Shown: positions 33,864-43,024, counted from the stretch's first letter. The stretch: DNA of 64,000 nt from Ovoidimarina sp038744785 (GCA_038744785.1 JBCDLX010000001.1:241344-305343); one strand, 5' to 3'. Translations and numbers: made by a program. Notes: generated by a model not told the origin, from the letters alone.

Positions 33864-35383
33864 TGCATTGGATCGTTGTTCCGGTCGTCCTGCCGGCGAT
33901 CTTGGCGCCCATCATCGCCTTTGTGATGCGTCACGATATGACGCTGGCCCGGACGGCGTCGATGGCAGGCACTGCTGTGCTGTTTGCGGTTGCGCTGGGG
34001 CTTGTGCTCGTGGCCGCTGACGGGGACACCCATGTCTACCGGCTGGGGGACTGGCCTGCACCATTTGGAATCGTGCTTGTCCTTGATCGCCTGTCCGCTT
34101 TGATGGTGTTTCTGACTGCGCTTCTGGCCATGATCGTGCTGGTTCATGCTGTCGCGACAGGGTGGGACGCGCGCGGACGCCATTTCCACGCGCTGTTCCA
34201 GTTTCAGCTTATGGGCATTTGCGGCGCCTTTCTGACGGGCGACGTATTCAACTTATTTGTCTTCTTCGAAGTGCTGCTGATCGCGTCTTACGGGCTGATG
34301 ATCCATTCCGGCGGGCGTGAGCGGGTACAAGCCGGGTTGCAATATGTGGTCATGAACCTTGCCGGATCGACCCTCTTTCTTTTTGCTCTGGGCACGCTCT
34401 ACGGTGCAACCGGCACGCTGAACATCGCCGATCTTGGTGTGCGGGTCGCGGAAATCCCGCCGGACCAAGCAGCGCTTGTCAGGGTCGCCGTCATTCTTTT
34501 GATGCTGGTTTTTGCTGTGAAGGCCGCGCTTTTCCCGGTGCAGTTTTGGCTTCCGGGAACCTATGCAAATGCACCCGCACCAGTGGCAGCGCTGTTTGCG
34601 ATTATGACAAAGGTCGGGGCCTACGCGATCCTGCGTGTCCACACGATCGCCTTCGGTCCGGGGATCGCCGGGACAGAGGATCTGGCCGGAACGTGGCTTC
34701 TGCCCGCCGCGATCTTCACAATCGCGATCGGCGCGTTAGGCGTGGTCGGCGCACGTCGGCTGATGCCTTTGATCGCGTTTTCGGTCGTGGGGTCGATGGG
34801 TACACTCTTGGTTGCTGTCTCCGCCTTTTCGCCCACGGCGACGACGGCGGCGCTGTATTATATGGTCCATTCGACATTCGCCGCCGCATGCCTGTTTTTA
34901 ATCGCCGACCTAGTTATCACCCGGCGCGGTGCAGACACCTTGTCGACTGCCCCGGCAACTGCCCAGAACGGTCTGTTTGCGGCCCTGTACTTCGCGGCTG
35001 CAATCGGGATGGCCGGCATGCCGCCACTCAGCGGCTTTCTTGGAAAACTTCTTGTGCTGGACGCTATGCGGGAACCCGCCTCGCTTGCCTGGGTATGGTC
35101 CGCGATCCTGATCGGGTCGCTTCTGACGATCATCGGCTTTGGCCGGGCGGGCACCACGTTGTTCTGGAAATCCACAGCACTGGACGCACCTGACGGCGAT
35201 ACCCCCGCCGCCCCCAAAGCGACGGCCGCGGAGATTGCTCCCACGATGGCGGCGGTCGCGGCGCTGTCCGGTCTTACGGTCTTCGCTGGCCCGATTGCAG
35301 CCTATCTTGAAGACACATCTCTCCAGCTCTTTGATCGTTCGGGGTACATCTCCGCCGTGCTTAACCCCGGGCCGGAGGTTTAG
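33860..35383 (+). CDS. mnhD: Mrp antiporter subunit D
   Basis: 507-residue NuoN/NuoM-like proton-channel subunit with about fourteen helices. QFQLMGICGAFLTGDVFNLFVFFEVLLIASYGL is the conserved MrpD region, followed by FPVQFWLPGTYANAPAPVAALFAIMTKVGAYAILR, which includes the channel Lys. It works with subunit A in coupled ion exchange. Overlaps mnhC (ATGA); mnhE starts three bases downstream. Confidence 0.94.
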   Translation: MMHWIVVPVVLPAILAPIIAFVMRHDMTLARTASMAGTAVLFAVALGLVLVAADGDTHVYRLGDWPAPFGIVLVLDRLSALMVFLTALLAMIVLVHAVATGWDARGRHFHALFQFQLMGICGAFLTGDVFNLFVFFEVLLIASYGLMIHSGGRERVQAGLQYVVMNLAGSTLFLFALGTLYGATGTLNIADLGVRVAEIPPDQAALVRVAVILLMLVFAVKAALFPVQFWLPGTYANAPAPVAALFAIMTKVGAYAILRVHTIAFGPGIAGTEDLAGTWLLPAAIFTIAIGALGVVGARRLMPLIAFSVVGSMGTLLVAVSAFSPTATTAALYYMVHSTFAAACLFLIADLVITRRGADTLSTAPATAQNGLFAALYFAAAIGMAGMPPLSGFLGKLLVLDAMREPASLAWVWSAILIGSLLTIIGFGRAGTTLFWKSTALDAPDGDTPAAPKATAAEIAPTMAAVAALSGLTVFAGPIAAYLEDTSLQLFDRSGYISAVLNPGPEV

Positions 35384-35386
35384 ACC

Positions 35387-35878
35387 ATGCTTCTGCGCCT
35401 GTTACCCCACCCGCTTCTCAGTCTGACGCTAGTGTTTGTTTGGCTTGCCCTTGTCAACACATTCACACTTGGAAACTTGATCCTTGCTGTGGCTTTTGCG
35501 GTAATTATACCGATGATGACAGCCGCCTACTGGCCTGACAGACCCAAGATCAAGAACCCGCGGATGATCGTCGAATACGGGTTGATCGTCCTTTGGGACA
35601 TCGTTGTCGCCAACGTGCAGGTCGCCAGCATTATTCTGTTCAAGCGCGAACCCGAGATCCGGTCCCATTGGATTGTCGTTCCGCTTGAACTGACTTCAGC
35701 AGAGGCGATCACTGTTCTGGCCGGAACGATCACCATGACGCCTGGGACCGTATCCGCCATGCTGTCCGCCGATGGCGGGTGCATTCTTGTTCATTGCCTT
35801 CACACGGACGACCCCGACGACGTTAGAGACGGCATCAAGTCGCGCTACGAACGTCGCCTGATGGAGATATTCCCATGA
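35387..35878 (+). CDS. mnhE: Mrp antiporter subunit E
   Basis: 163-residue MrpE: two N-terminal helices and a C-terminal soluble region with REPEIRSHWIVVPLELTSAEAITVLAGTITMTPGTVS, a family signature. It is needed for assembly or stability of the antiporter complex. Its TGA overlaps the mnhF ATG (ATGA). Confidence 0.93.
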   Translation: MLLRLLPHPLLSLTLVFVWLALVNTFTLGNLILAVAFAVIIPMMTAAYWPDRPKIKNPRMIVEYGLIVLWDIVVANVQVASIILFKREPEIRSHWIVVPLELTSAEAITVLAGTITMTPGTVSAMLSADGGCILVHCLHTDDPDDVRDGIKSRYERRLMEIFP

Positions 35879-36144
35879 TCGAATTCGCGTTGATCTTTTG
35901 CGCGCTCTGCTATGGGCTCGCCCTGCTTCTGGACTTGTGGCGTATCTCGATGGGACCCGACGCCGCCGATCGCATCCTTGCGCTCGACACGATGGTGATT
36001 AACGTCATCGCCCTACTTGTGCTCTACGGCATTTGGCGCGGGACCGGTGTCTATTTCGAAGCCGCGATGCTGATCGCGATGGTGGGGTTTGTCTCTACCG
36101 TCGCCTATTGCCGCTATGTCTTGCGCGGCGACATCATCGAATGA
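35875..36144 (+). CDS. mnhF: Mrp antiporter subunit F
   Basis: 89-residue MrpF with three helices: IEFALIFCALCYGLALLLDLWRI, GPDAADRILALDTMVINVIALLVLYG (GPxxxDRILALDT is the family motif) and AAMLIAMVGFVSTVAYCRYVLRGDIIE. Coupled to mnhE by a four-base overlap. Confidence 0.94.
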   Translation: MIEFALIFCALCYGLALLLDLWRISMGPDAADRILALDTMVINVIALLVLYGIWRGTGVYFEAAMLIAMVGFVSTVAYCRYVLRGDIIE

Positions 36145-36153
36145 GGGTGCGGC

Positions 36154-36528
36154 ATGAGCTTTTTTGCTGAACTTGTTATCTCGATCGCTCTGGTCATCAG
36201 CGGTCTCTTCGGGTTCGTAGGGTCCTACGGTCTGATAAAGCTCCGAGACTCGGTGCAGCGGCTGCACGCCCCAACCAAAGCCACAACACTTGGTGTTGGC
36301 GGCGTCCTGATCGGATCAATGGTCTATTTCTATGCGGATACCGGACATGTGTCAGTACATGAGATGCTGATCACGCTTTTTCTTTTCCTAACTGCTCCGA
36401 TCACGGCAAACTTCATCGCGAAGACCTATATGGCGCGAAACGTTGGTGAAACCGATCTTCCGAAGAGCACGGGGACGTTTGGCTGGTCCGTCTATGACGA
36501 TCCACCCGATGGCAACACGGCAGAGTAG
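36154..36528 (+). CDS. mnhG: Mrp antiporter subunit G
   Basis: 124-residue MrpG with three helices and the conserved IKLRDSVQRLHAPTKATTLGVGGVLIGS segment (RLHAPTKATTLG is diagnostic). It completes the seven-function Mrp complex in six genes, because A and B are fused. Last gene of the operon. Confidence 0.94.
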   Translation: MSFFAELVISIALVISGLFGFVGSYGLIKLRDSVQRLHAPTKATTLGVGGVLIGSMVYFYADTGHVSVHEMLITLFLFLTAPITANFIAKTYMARNVGETDLPKSTGTFGWSVYDDPPDGNTAE

Positions 36529-36970
36529 TCCCCGATTGGCCGTCCGCCGAAAGTCCGCTGCAGGTTCGTAACCGCTAAATGGCGTATCAACAGTGTTTCT
36601 CTCATCAGGAAACAATCAGATTGTGGCGCGAAAGACGACAGAAACCGGGCCACCAATTCGACCCCATTGTATCCGAGAAACCGACAATGGATGGCTTTTC
36701 TTAGGTCGCGGTGGGTTCCGCGCTGATCGATTGTCCCGGTTTCGGGAAAAAGGGCACGCCTACGCCTTAATGTTTCGTTCGGCGCGATCACAAAATCGTC
36801 ACGGAACCGAAGATTTCGGACCGACTCTCGCCCTACCCCCCGTGTCTAACGCAATTGTGGTAGCGAGTGAGTGAGTACGGCGCGTCAGGATCCTTCCTGG
36901 CGCGTCTTACTATACGTTGGCGCATCAGACGTGGCTTTAAGCCCGCGGTTCCAACGGGTATATCGTCTCT
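36529..36970. other. Spacer of about 440 bases between the antiporter operon and the TerB-like gene
   Basis: No gene that I can support. Open frames on both strands are Arg-rich and lack family resemblance or ribosome sites. No clear terminator, repeat or operator is visible; the distal end presumably holds the promoter of the TerB-like gene. Confidence 0.4.
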
Positions 36971-37414
36971 ATGTTTGCCGATTTTCTTGCCCGCCTCACC
37001 CGCCCCGATCCCGAACCGCTAAGCGATCCGGATGCGCGACTTGCGCTTGGGGCGCTGCTGGTGCGCATCGCACGATCCGATGGAGACTACGCGGGCGACG
37101 AAGTTTCGCGCATCGATCGGATTCTGGCCAAACGCTTTGATCTCTCACCGTTTGAGGCCACGGCACTCAGGCGCCAGGCCGAAACGCTGGAGACTGAAGC
37201 ACCCGATACCGTGCGGTTTACCCGCGCCATTAAGGACGCGGTGCCTTACGAAGAACGTACCGGCGTCGTCGAAGCGCTTTGGGACGTGGTTCTAGCCGAT
37301 GGTGTTCGTGACGATGAGGAAGACGCGCTTCTGCGTCTTGTGGCGAAGTTCTTAGGTGTGAACGATCGGGATTCTGCCCTTGCACGTCAAAGGGTTGAGG
37401 CACACCGCGCGTGA
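36971..37414 (+). CDS. TerB-like (tellurite resistance) family protein
   Basis: 147-residue cytoplasmic helical protein with TerB-fold features: ALGALLVRIARSDGDYAGDEVSRIDRILAKRFDLSP, and a mirrored VVEALWDVVLADGVRDDEEDALLRLVAKFLGV near the C-terminus. Acidic metal-binding positions appear in both halves (DGDYAGDE and DGVRDDEED). Such proteins are often unrelated to tellurite. It overlaps the following PhnD-like gene by GTGA, so the two are translated together. Confidence 0.78.
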   Translation: MFADFLARLTRPDPEPLSDPDARLALGALLVRIARSDGDYAGDEVSRIDRILAKRFDLSPFEATALRRQAETLETEAPDTVRFTRAIKDAVPYEERTGVVEALWDVVLADGVRDDEEDALLRLVAKFLGVNDRDSALARQRVEAHRA

Positions 37415-38151
37415 TCGCCAGCCTTCCGATGTACGATCGGGCCGAAACCGCCAGGGCGCTGGATCGGCTTTGGGCTTTGGTCCGCACGCATCTTACAAGC
37501 GCAAGCCCCAAGGATCTGACAAGGTCGGAAGATCTCTGGTCGCATTGGCAGGCACCGGATCTTATTTTGTCCCAAACTTGCGGCCTGCCCTACCGGACAC
37601 GGCTGCATGGACAGGTGGCATTGGTTGGCGCGCCAAACACCGGGCTCGACTGTGCGCCAGGCGACTACTACAGCGTCATCGTCGCGCGCGCGGGCGACCA
37701 TCGAAGCGGTTTCAACGATTTCGAAGGCGCGCGGCTTGCCTATAACGAGCCACTTTCGCAGTCGGGTTGGGCAGCACCGATGACCCTCGCCACCGAGTAT
37801 GGCGTCACATTCGGCGGTTTCATCCGAACCGGAGCGCATCGATCGTCGGCAGATGCGGTTGCGCGTGGCGCGGCCGACGTTGCAGCAATTGATGCTGTGA
37901 CATGGCGGATGATTGGACGCTGGGACGACACCGCGTCCGAGCTTCGCGTCATCGCCAGGACAAAGCCTACGCCCGCTCTGCCTTTCATCACCGCCAAGGA
38001 TCGCGCAACAGAGCCAGTCTTCCACGCACTGACGGCGGCAATTGCGGGGCTGTCGCGCCCCGATCAAGAAGTTCTTTCGCTCTATGGTTTAGTGGAGGCC
38101 CGCGATGACGCCTACTTGGCCGTGCACACCCCTCCGCCGCCGCCCGAATAG
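37411..38151 (+). CDS. PhnD-like phosphate/phosphonate-binding-fold protein without signal peptide
   Basis: 246 residues resembling the periplasmic phosphonate-binding (PhnD-like) fold: MIASLPMYDRAETARALDRLWALVR, the QTCGLPYRTRLHGQVALVGAPNTGLDCAPGDYYSVIVAR ligand region, and GAADVAAIDAVTWRMI, the family motif for the second lobe. No signal peptide or lipobox is visible, so it seems to be cytoplasmic, unusual for a transporter receptor. Starts with GTG overlapping the TerB-like stop. No permease or ATPase of a phosphonate transporter is adjacent; the next genes encode an amino acid transporter. Function unknown. Confidence 0.75.
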   Translation: MIASLPMYDRAETARALDRLWALVRTHLTSASPKDLTRSEDLWSHWQAPDLILSQTCGLPYRTRLHGQVALVGAPNTGLDCAPGDYYSVIVARAGDHRSGFNDFEGARLAYNEPLSQSGWAAPMTLATEYGVTFGGFIRTGAHRSSADAVARGAADVAAIDAVTWRMIGRWDDTASELRVIARTKPTPALPFITAKDRATEPVFHALTAAIAGLSRPDQEVLSLYGLVEARDDAYLAVHTPPPPPE

Positions 38152-38177
38152 CGGGCGTATCGGCACCAGACGCGCGT

Positions 38178-38205
38178 GCAATTTCCAATTATGCATTGCA
38201 ATTGC
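38178..38205 (+). promoter_or_regulatory. AT-rich inverted element upstream of the amino acid transporter operon
   Basis: TGCAATT (38178-38184) is mirrored by GCAATTGC (38198-38205) in an AT-rich island within GC-rich sequence, about 50 bases before the ATPase start. Probably part of the operon promoter or an operator; no regulator is known. Confidence 0.3.
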
Positions 38206-38256
38206 GGGCGTTCCGCGCCTTACTTTTACGCCGGGACCCCAAGACCAAGAGCCGCC

Positions 38257-39033
38257 GTGACAAGCGCCACGCCAGTGATTGAAATTCGCGACCTTCACAA
38301 AGCCTATGGCGCGTTGGAGGTTCTTAAGGGCGTGGACCTGACTGCCGAGCGTGGCCACGTGGTGTCGCTGATTGGTTCGTCGGGTTCGGGCAAGTCCACC
38401 TTGTTACGCTGCGCCAACCTTCTGGAAGACAGCCAAAAGGGCGAGATCCTTTTCGAGGGCGAACCGATACAGTGGAAAGGCCACGGGCTTGCCCGTCATC
38501 CGGCCGACAGGGCGCAGGTAACGCGCATTCGCACAAACCTGTCGATGGTCTTCCAGCAATTCAATCTTTGGGCCCATTTGACGATCCTGCAAAATGTGAT
38601 GGAAGCCCCCGTTACGGTGCTGAGGCGCGACCCGTCTGAAGTCGAGGAAAAGGCCCGCAACTACCTGTCAAAAGTCGGGATCGGCGACAAGTGCGACGTC
38701 TACCCGGCACAGCTTTCCGGCGGGCAGCAGCAGCGCGCGGCTATTGCCCGCGCCCTATGCATGGAACCACGCGCACTTTTGTTTGATGAGCCAACCTCGG
38801 CCCTTGACCCGGAGCTTGAGCAAGAGGTGGTCCGCGTGATCAAGGATCTGGCCGCCGAAGGCCGGACAATGGTCATCGTCACGCACGACATGCGGATGGC
38901 AGGCGACGTCAGCGACCATGTCGTCTTTCTTCACCAGGGAAAGATCGAAGAGGAAGGCACACCCACCGACTTGTTCGGCAGCCCCAAAACGGACCGGCTT
39001 CGGCAGTTTCTGAGCGCAACTGCCCCGGCCTGA
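38257..39033 (+). CDS. Polar amino acid ABC transporter ATP-binding protein
   Basis: HisP/GlnQ-type ATPase, 258 residues from the GTG at 38257 (VTSATPVIEIRDLHKAYGALEVLKGV). Walker A is GSSGSGKST, the signature LSGGQQQRAAIARAL, Walker B LLFDEPTSALDPE and the switch His is in VTHDMRMA. The ATG at 38176 would add 27 residues of unlikely, Cys/Pro-rich sequence and would cover the AT-rich promoter-like region. First gene of an ATPase-receptor-permease-permease operon that leads into the gamma-glutamylation genes. Confidence 0.92.
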   Translation: MTSATPVIEIRDLHKAYGALEVLKGVDLTAERGHVVSLIGSSGSGKSTLLRCANLLEDSQKGEILFEGEPIQWKGHGLARHPADRAQVTRIRTNLSMVFQQFNLWAHLTILQNVMEAPVTVLRRDPSEVEEKARNYLSKVGIGDKCDVYPAQLSGGQQQRAAIARALCMEPRALLFDEPTSALDPELEQEVVRVIKDLAAEGRTMVIVTHDMRMAGDVSDHVVFLHQGKIEEEGTPTDLFGSPKTDRLRQFLSATAPA

Positions 39034-39066
39034 TCAACAAGCACGCGTTCAAACGGGAGTAACCAG

Positions 39067-39789
39067 ATGAAACAGCTGATCCTTTCGACCGCAGCCCTGG
39101 CCTTGGTGGCCGGTGCCGCGTTCGCGGATGGCCACTCGGTCATTCGTATGGGCACCGAGGGCGCCTATCCTCCATGGAACTTCATAAACGATGCAGGCGA
39201 AGTCGACGGCTTCGAGCGCGAGCTGGGCGACGAACTGTGCACGCGCGCCGAGCTTACGTGCGAGTGGGTTACAAACGAATGGGACTCGATCATCCCGAAC
39301 CTTGTTTCTGGGAACTACGACACCATCATCGCCGGTATGTCGATCACTGACGAGCGCGATGAAGTGATCGATTTCACCCAGAACTACACACCGCCCGACC
39401 CGTCGGCCTTCGTTGCGATATCCGACAATCCTGACCTGGAAGGCGGAGTGATCGCGGCCCAGACTGGCACAATCCAGGCCGGATACATCGCATCGTCCGG
39501 CGCAACTCTTGTAGAGTTCGCAACTCCGGAAGAAACCATTGCGGCCGTGCGCAGCGGCGAAGCCGATGCGGTTTTGGCGGATAAATCGTATCTCGCCCCG
39601 ATCGCGGAAGCGGATGCAGATCTGACCTTTGTCGGCGACGATGTCCCGTTGGGCGGTGGCGTCGGGATGGGCGTACGCGAGTCCGATGGCGAACTGAAAG
39701 CTAAGTTCGATGCGGCGATCCAATCGATGAAAGACGATGGTACACTGAACGAGCTGATTACGAAATGGGAGGTCTCTTCGACCTTCTGA
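39067..39789 (+). CDS. Amino acid ABC transporter substrate-binding protein
   Basis: Periplasmic receptor of the HisJ/ArtJ type, 240 residues. Signal peptide MKQLILSTAALALVAGAAFA, then DGHSVIRMGTEGAYPPWNFINDAGEVDGFERELGDELC, the usual first lobe. VSGNYDTIIAGMSITDERDEVIDFTQNY and ADAVLADKSYLAPIAEADADL follow. Ligand likely a cationic amino acid, amine or opine-like compound; the downstream genes favour an amine. A stem-loop follows the stop. Confidence 0.92.
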   Translation: MKQLILSTAALALVAGAAFADGHSVIRMGTEGAYPPWNFINDAGEVDGFERELGDELCTRAELTCEWVTNEWDSIIPNLVSGNYDTIIAGMSITDERDEVIDFTQNYTPPDPSAFVAISDNPDLEGGVIAAQTGTIQAGYIASSGATLVEFATPEETIAAVRSGEADAVLADKSYLAPIAEADADLTFVGDDVPLGGGVGMGVRESDGELKAKFDAAIQSMKDDGTLNELITKWEVSSTF

Positions 39790-39800
39790 TCGGATGACGC

Positions 39801-39819
39801 GGGCGGGCGCGGCCCGCCC
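39801..39819 (+). terminator. Stem-loop after the amino acid-binding protein gene
   Basis: Perfect hairpin GGGCGGGC-GCG-GCCCGCCC, 12 bases after the stop of the binding-protein gene. It takes the same position as the hairpins after dctP and aglE, although the sequence differs, and likely reduces downstream expression relative to the receptor. Confidence 0.6.
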
Positions 39820-39859
39820 CTTCATCTTGGCAACCAGATACACATCAAGCGGCAAGGGG

Positions 39860-40774
39860 GTGTGCCGCTACGAGAGGAAAAGCGCTATCTTTTCGTTTTG
39901 CACCGATCCCGAGACGCTTGGCACCTTTCAATGGTTCGCCTGTTACCTGACCACGGGTAAGCACGCCAACTTCTACGTTGCATTCGGAACCGTGCTTCTG
40001 CTTCTGGCGATCACCGCGCCCACTGCACTGGCATTTGGCTTCGGGGGCGCGATTGCGGCCCGGTCGCGGATTGCGCCCCTGCGGTGGTTCGGAAAAGGCT
40101 ACACGGCGATCGTTAGGGGCGTACCTGACATTGCGTTTTTCCTGTTCTTCGTCATCGCCCTTGATCAGGCCTTCGAATGGCTACGCCACCAGATCAAGTG
40201 CCCTGAATGGGACGAACCGATCCGGCAGGGCAACGATTTCGTAGTCTGCACGGCTGCCAAGCTACCCTTGTCGAACGCGCCCCAATGGGTGCATGAGTCT
40301 TATGGATTTGCCCTGGCCGTATTGACCTACTCAATTGTTTTTGGCGCATTTGCAGCAAACGTTCTTTACGGTGCAATGCGGGCGGTGCCACGCGCACAGA
40401 TCGAGACAGCCGAAGCCTATGGGATGACCCAGCGCCAAACCTTCTGGCGCATCCTGGTGCCACAGATGTGGGTTTACGCTCTGCCTGGTCTGTCGAACCT
40501 TTGGATGATCCTGATCAAGGCCACTCCGATCCTTTTCCTTCTAGGCGTCGAAGACATCGTTTACTGGGCCCGAGAACTGGGCGGAACCGCGAACCCGCGC
40601 TTCACCGACTATCCCCATGGCGACTGGCGCATGTGGTACTTTTTGGTGCTCCTGGTCTTTTACCTTGGCTTCACGCGGGTCAGCGAGATCGTGCTGGAAA
40701 GCCTGATGCGCAAGCTGACCCACGGGCAGGCGACCGTCGGGGGTGAGGCGCAGCGCAAGGCAGCCGCAGCATGA
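39860..40774 (+). CDS. Amino acid ABC transporter permease (HisQ/HisM type)
   Basis: Inner-membrane permease, 304 residues from the GTG at 39860. The mature part begins RKSAIFSFCTDPETLGTFQWFACYLTTGKHANFYVAFGTVLLLL. The EAA loop is GAMRAVPRAQIETAEAYGMTQRQTFWRILVPQM. Between the first and later helices is an insertion (FEWLRHQIKCPEWDEPIRQGNDFVVC...) typical of the roseobacter type. The ATG at 39794 is also in frame, but it would make the stem-loop 39801-39819 coding and lacks a ribosome site, so I prefer the GTG; this start is uncertain. Confidence 0.82.
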   Translation: MCRYERKSAIFSFCTDPETLGTFQWFACYLTTGKHANFYVAFGTVLLLLAITAPTALAFGFGGAIAARSRIAPLRWFGKGYTAIVRGVPDIAFFLFFVIALDQAFEWLRHQIKCPEWDEPIRQGNDFVVCTAAKLPLSNAPQWVHESYGFALAVLTYSIVFGAFAANVLYGAMRAVPRAQIETAEAYGMTQRQTFWRILVPQMWVYALPGLSNLWMILIKATPILFLLGVEDIVYWARELGGTANPRFTDYPHGDWRMWYFLVLLVFYLGFTRVSEIVLESLMRKLTHGQATVGGEAQRKAAAA

Positions 40775-41577
40775 ATTGCTTGGAAACGATCCAGGCCTAC
40801 GGGCTTCGGTCGATCGGGATCGGCGAGCGGCTGTTACCGCGCGAGGACTTCACACTTTGCCAGCATTTCACGCTGATCGGTTCGGGCATGATCTGGAACG
40901 TATATTTCGGCCTGCTGGCTCTGACCTTCGGGTTTTTTCTTGCATCAGCGGTGGCCCTCGGAAAAGCGTCATCCAGCGTCTGGGTCCGGAAGCCCTCGGA
41001 ATGGTTCATCTTTGTCTTCCGGGGTTCCCCGCTTTTCATACAGTTCTTCTTTGCCTACTTCCTTTTTCTCAGTCTCAAGGGCGTAAGCCCGATTTTTGAT
41101 CCGTTCACAGCCGCCTGGCTGGGGGCGCTGATTGTTCTGTTTTTGAATACGGCGGCGTATTCGGGCGAGATATTCTATGGGGCCCTGCGGTCTGTTCCAA
41201 AGGGCGATATCGAGGCAGCCGACGCATACGGGTTGACGGGCTGGGCAAAGTTCCGACGGATCACCTGGCCAACGATGCTGCGGCTGGCCTGGCCTGCCTA
41301 TACAAATGAAGCAATCTTCCTGTTCCACGCGACAACGCTGGTGTTCTTTTCGGGCTTTCCCGCCTGGCAGCAACGGGGCGACGCGCTCTATTACGCCAAC
41401 TACTTTGCCGACAAGACGTTCAACCCCTTTGTAGCCTATCCAATCGTGGCAGGATATTTTGTGGTGCTAACACTCACCGTCATTGCGGTGTTTGGAATGA
41501 TCAATGGACGCCTCAACCGTCATCTTCCCGATGCACAGAACACACGTCTTCGGGTGCGACCAAACCTGATCCGATGA
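40771..41577 (+). CDS. Amino acid ABC transporter permease
   Basis: Second permease, 268 residues, five to six helices. FFLASAVALGKASSSVWVRKPSEWFIFVFRGSPLFIQFFFAYFLFL is the conserved first part (FRGSPLFIQ). The EAA loop is GALRSVPKGDIEAADAYGLTGWAKFRRITWPTM. Pairs with the preceding permease, which it overlaps by ATGA. Confidence 0.92.
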   Translation: MNCLETIQAYGLRSIGIGERLLPREDFTLCQHFTLIGSGMIWNVYFGLLALTFGFFLASAVALGKASSSVWVRKPSEWFIFVFRGSPLFIQFFFAYFLFLSLKGVSPIFDPFTAAWLGALIVLFLNTAAYSGEIFYGALRSVPKGDIEAADAYGLTGWAKFRRITWPTMLRLAWPAYTNEAIFLFHATTLVFFSGFPAWQQRGDALYYANYFADKTFNPFVAYPIVAGYFVVLTLTVIAVFGMINGRLNRHLPDAQNTRLRVRPNLIR

Positions 41578-41695
41578 AAATCATCAGAACTTCGCCCCGT
41601 CAGCAGCTGGCCTGCCATGTGAGGGCAATTCCCACTTCCCTAACATCGCCTGTGTGTGTTTCTAGCAGCAAGGAAAAGACCGGAGCCGCCGCCCG

Positions 41696-43024
41696 ATGAG
41701 TTGGCTTCAGGAGCATCCGCAAGTGCGGGCAATCCGTACTGCTGTTGCGGATCTGAATGGACAAGCACGGGGGAAGCGGCTGCCCGCGCGTCTTGCGGAC
41801 AAGGTACTGGCTGGAGAGGCGCGCATGCCCCTGTCCGTCCTAAATGTCGACATCTGGGGCGACGACATCGAAGGCAGCCCGCTTGTCTTTGAAACCGGCG
41901 ACCGGGACGGCATTCTTGAGCCAACCGGACGAGGGTTTGTTCCGATGCCGTGGCTCGAGACACCTACAGCCCTGCTGCCGATGTGGATGTATCGCGACGA
42001 TGGCAGCGCCTTTGCCGGGGATCCGCGCCACGCCCTGGCGGGCGTTCTTGCCCGCTATGAGGCGCGGGGCTGGCGCCCCGTTGCGGCAACAGAGTTAGAA
42101 TTTTACCTTGTCGACGACAGTGGCGCGTCGTTGCACCCCCCACCTTCGCCCTGGTCGGGCAAGCGTGGGCTTGGGGGCGACATGCTTTCTATCCGTGCGC
42201 TCGACGCCTTCGATGACTTCTTCAGCGCTCTCTACGACGCATGCGAGGCGATGGGCATACCCGCCGAGGCCGCAATCTCGGAATCTGGGATGGGGCAGTA
42301 CGAGATCAACCTGACCCACGGACCCGCGATGCGTGCCGCCGACGATACCTGGCTGTTCAAGCTGCTTGCACACGGGCTCGCGCGCAAGCACGGATTTGCC
42401 GCGAGCTTTATGGCGAAACCCTATCCGGAGCACGCAGGGAACGGGTTGCACATGCATTTTTCAGTGATCGACCGGGATGGCGTGAACATCTTCGACGATG
42501 GATCGGAGACCGGGTCTGATAAACTACACGCAGCCATCGCAGGCTGTCTGGATGCCATGGGTGACAGTGCCCTGGTTTTCGCGCCGCACGGGAATAGCTA
42601 TGATAGGCTGGTGCCGGGTGCGCACGCCCCCACGGCAATCTCCTGGGCCTATGAAAACCGCACGGCGGCGATCCGCGTGCCCAGCGGTTCAGCCAAGGCT
42701 CGCCGGATTGAGCATCGCGTGGCCGGGGGCGACATCAACCCCTACCTCTTCATGGCGACGGTTCTGGGTGCGGCGCTGATTGGGATTGAAGACAAGCTGA
42801 CCCCGCCGGAACCCGTGACCGGCAATGCTTATGCCATGAACTTGCCGCGGATCGCGCCCGATTGGGGCGTGGCAATCGACAGGTTCGAAAATTCGGGTCT
42901 TATGAAGCGCATCTTGCCGCGCGAGCTTGTCCGGAACTACACGGCGACAAAGCGACAAGAGTTGCTTTACTACGCTGAACTAACGGATGCCGAGCGGTTG
43001 GAGCTGTATCTCGATACGGTTTGA
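41696..43024 (+). CDS. Glutamine synthetase family ligase, likely gamma-glutamylamine-forming (copy 1)
   Basis: 442 residues of the GS/PuuA family. AVADLNGQARGKRLPARLADKV is the shortened N-terminal beta-grasp seen in gamma-glutamylputrescine-type enzymes. ATELEFYLVDD, AISESGMGQYEINLTHGPA, GNGLHMHFSVIDRDG and NRTAAIRVPSGSAKARRIEHRVAGGDINPYLFMA carry the metal, ATP and glutamate sites. The Tyr-adenylylation loop of true GlnA (NLYDLPPEE) is not present. It would ligate glutamate to an amine using ATP. A spacer of 118 bases separates it from the transporter genes. Confidence 0.85.
   Translation: MSWLQEHPQVRAIRTAVADLNGQARGKRLPARLADKVLAGEARMPLSVLNVDIWGDDIEGSPLVFETGDRDGILEPTGRGFVPMPWLETPTALLPMWMYRDDGSAFAGDPRHALAGVLARYEARGWRPVAATELEFYLVDDSGASLHPPPSPWSGKRGLGGDMLSIRALDAFDDFFSALYDACEAMGIPAEAAISESGMGQYEINLTHGPAMRAADDTWLFKLLAHGLARKHGFAASFMAKPYPEHAGNGLHMHFSVIDRDGVNIFDDGSETGSDKLHAAIAGCLDAMGDSALVFAPHGNSYDRLVPGAHAPTAISWAYENRTAAIRVPSGSAKARRIEHRVAGGDINPYLFMATVLGAALIGIEDKLTPPEPVTGNAYAMNLPRIAPDWGVAIDRFENSGLMKRILPRELVRNYTATKRQELLYYAELTDAERLELYLDTV

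Noticed and set aside
36593..36874. Open frame of 93 codons between mnhG and the TerB-like gene
   Set aside because: No ribosome site, Arg-rich, no similarity recognised.
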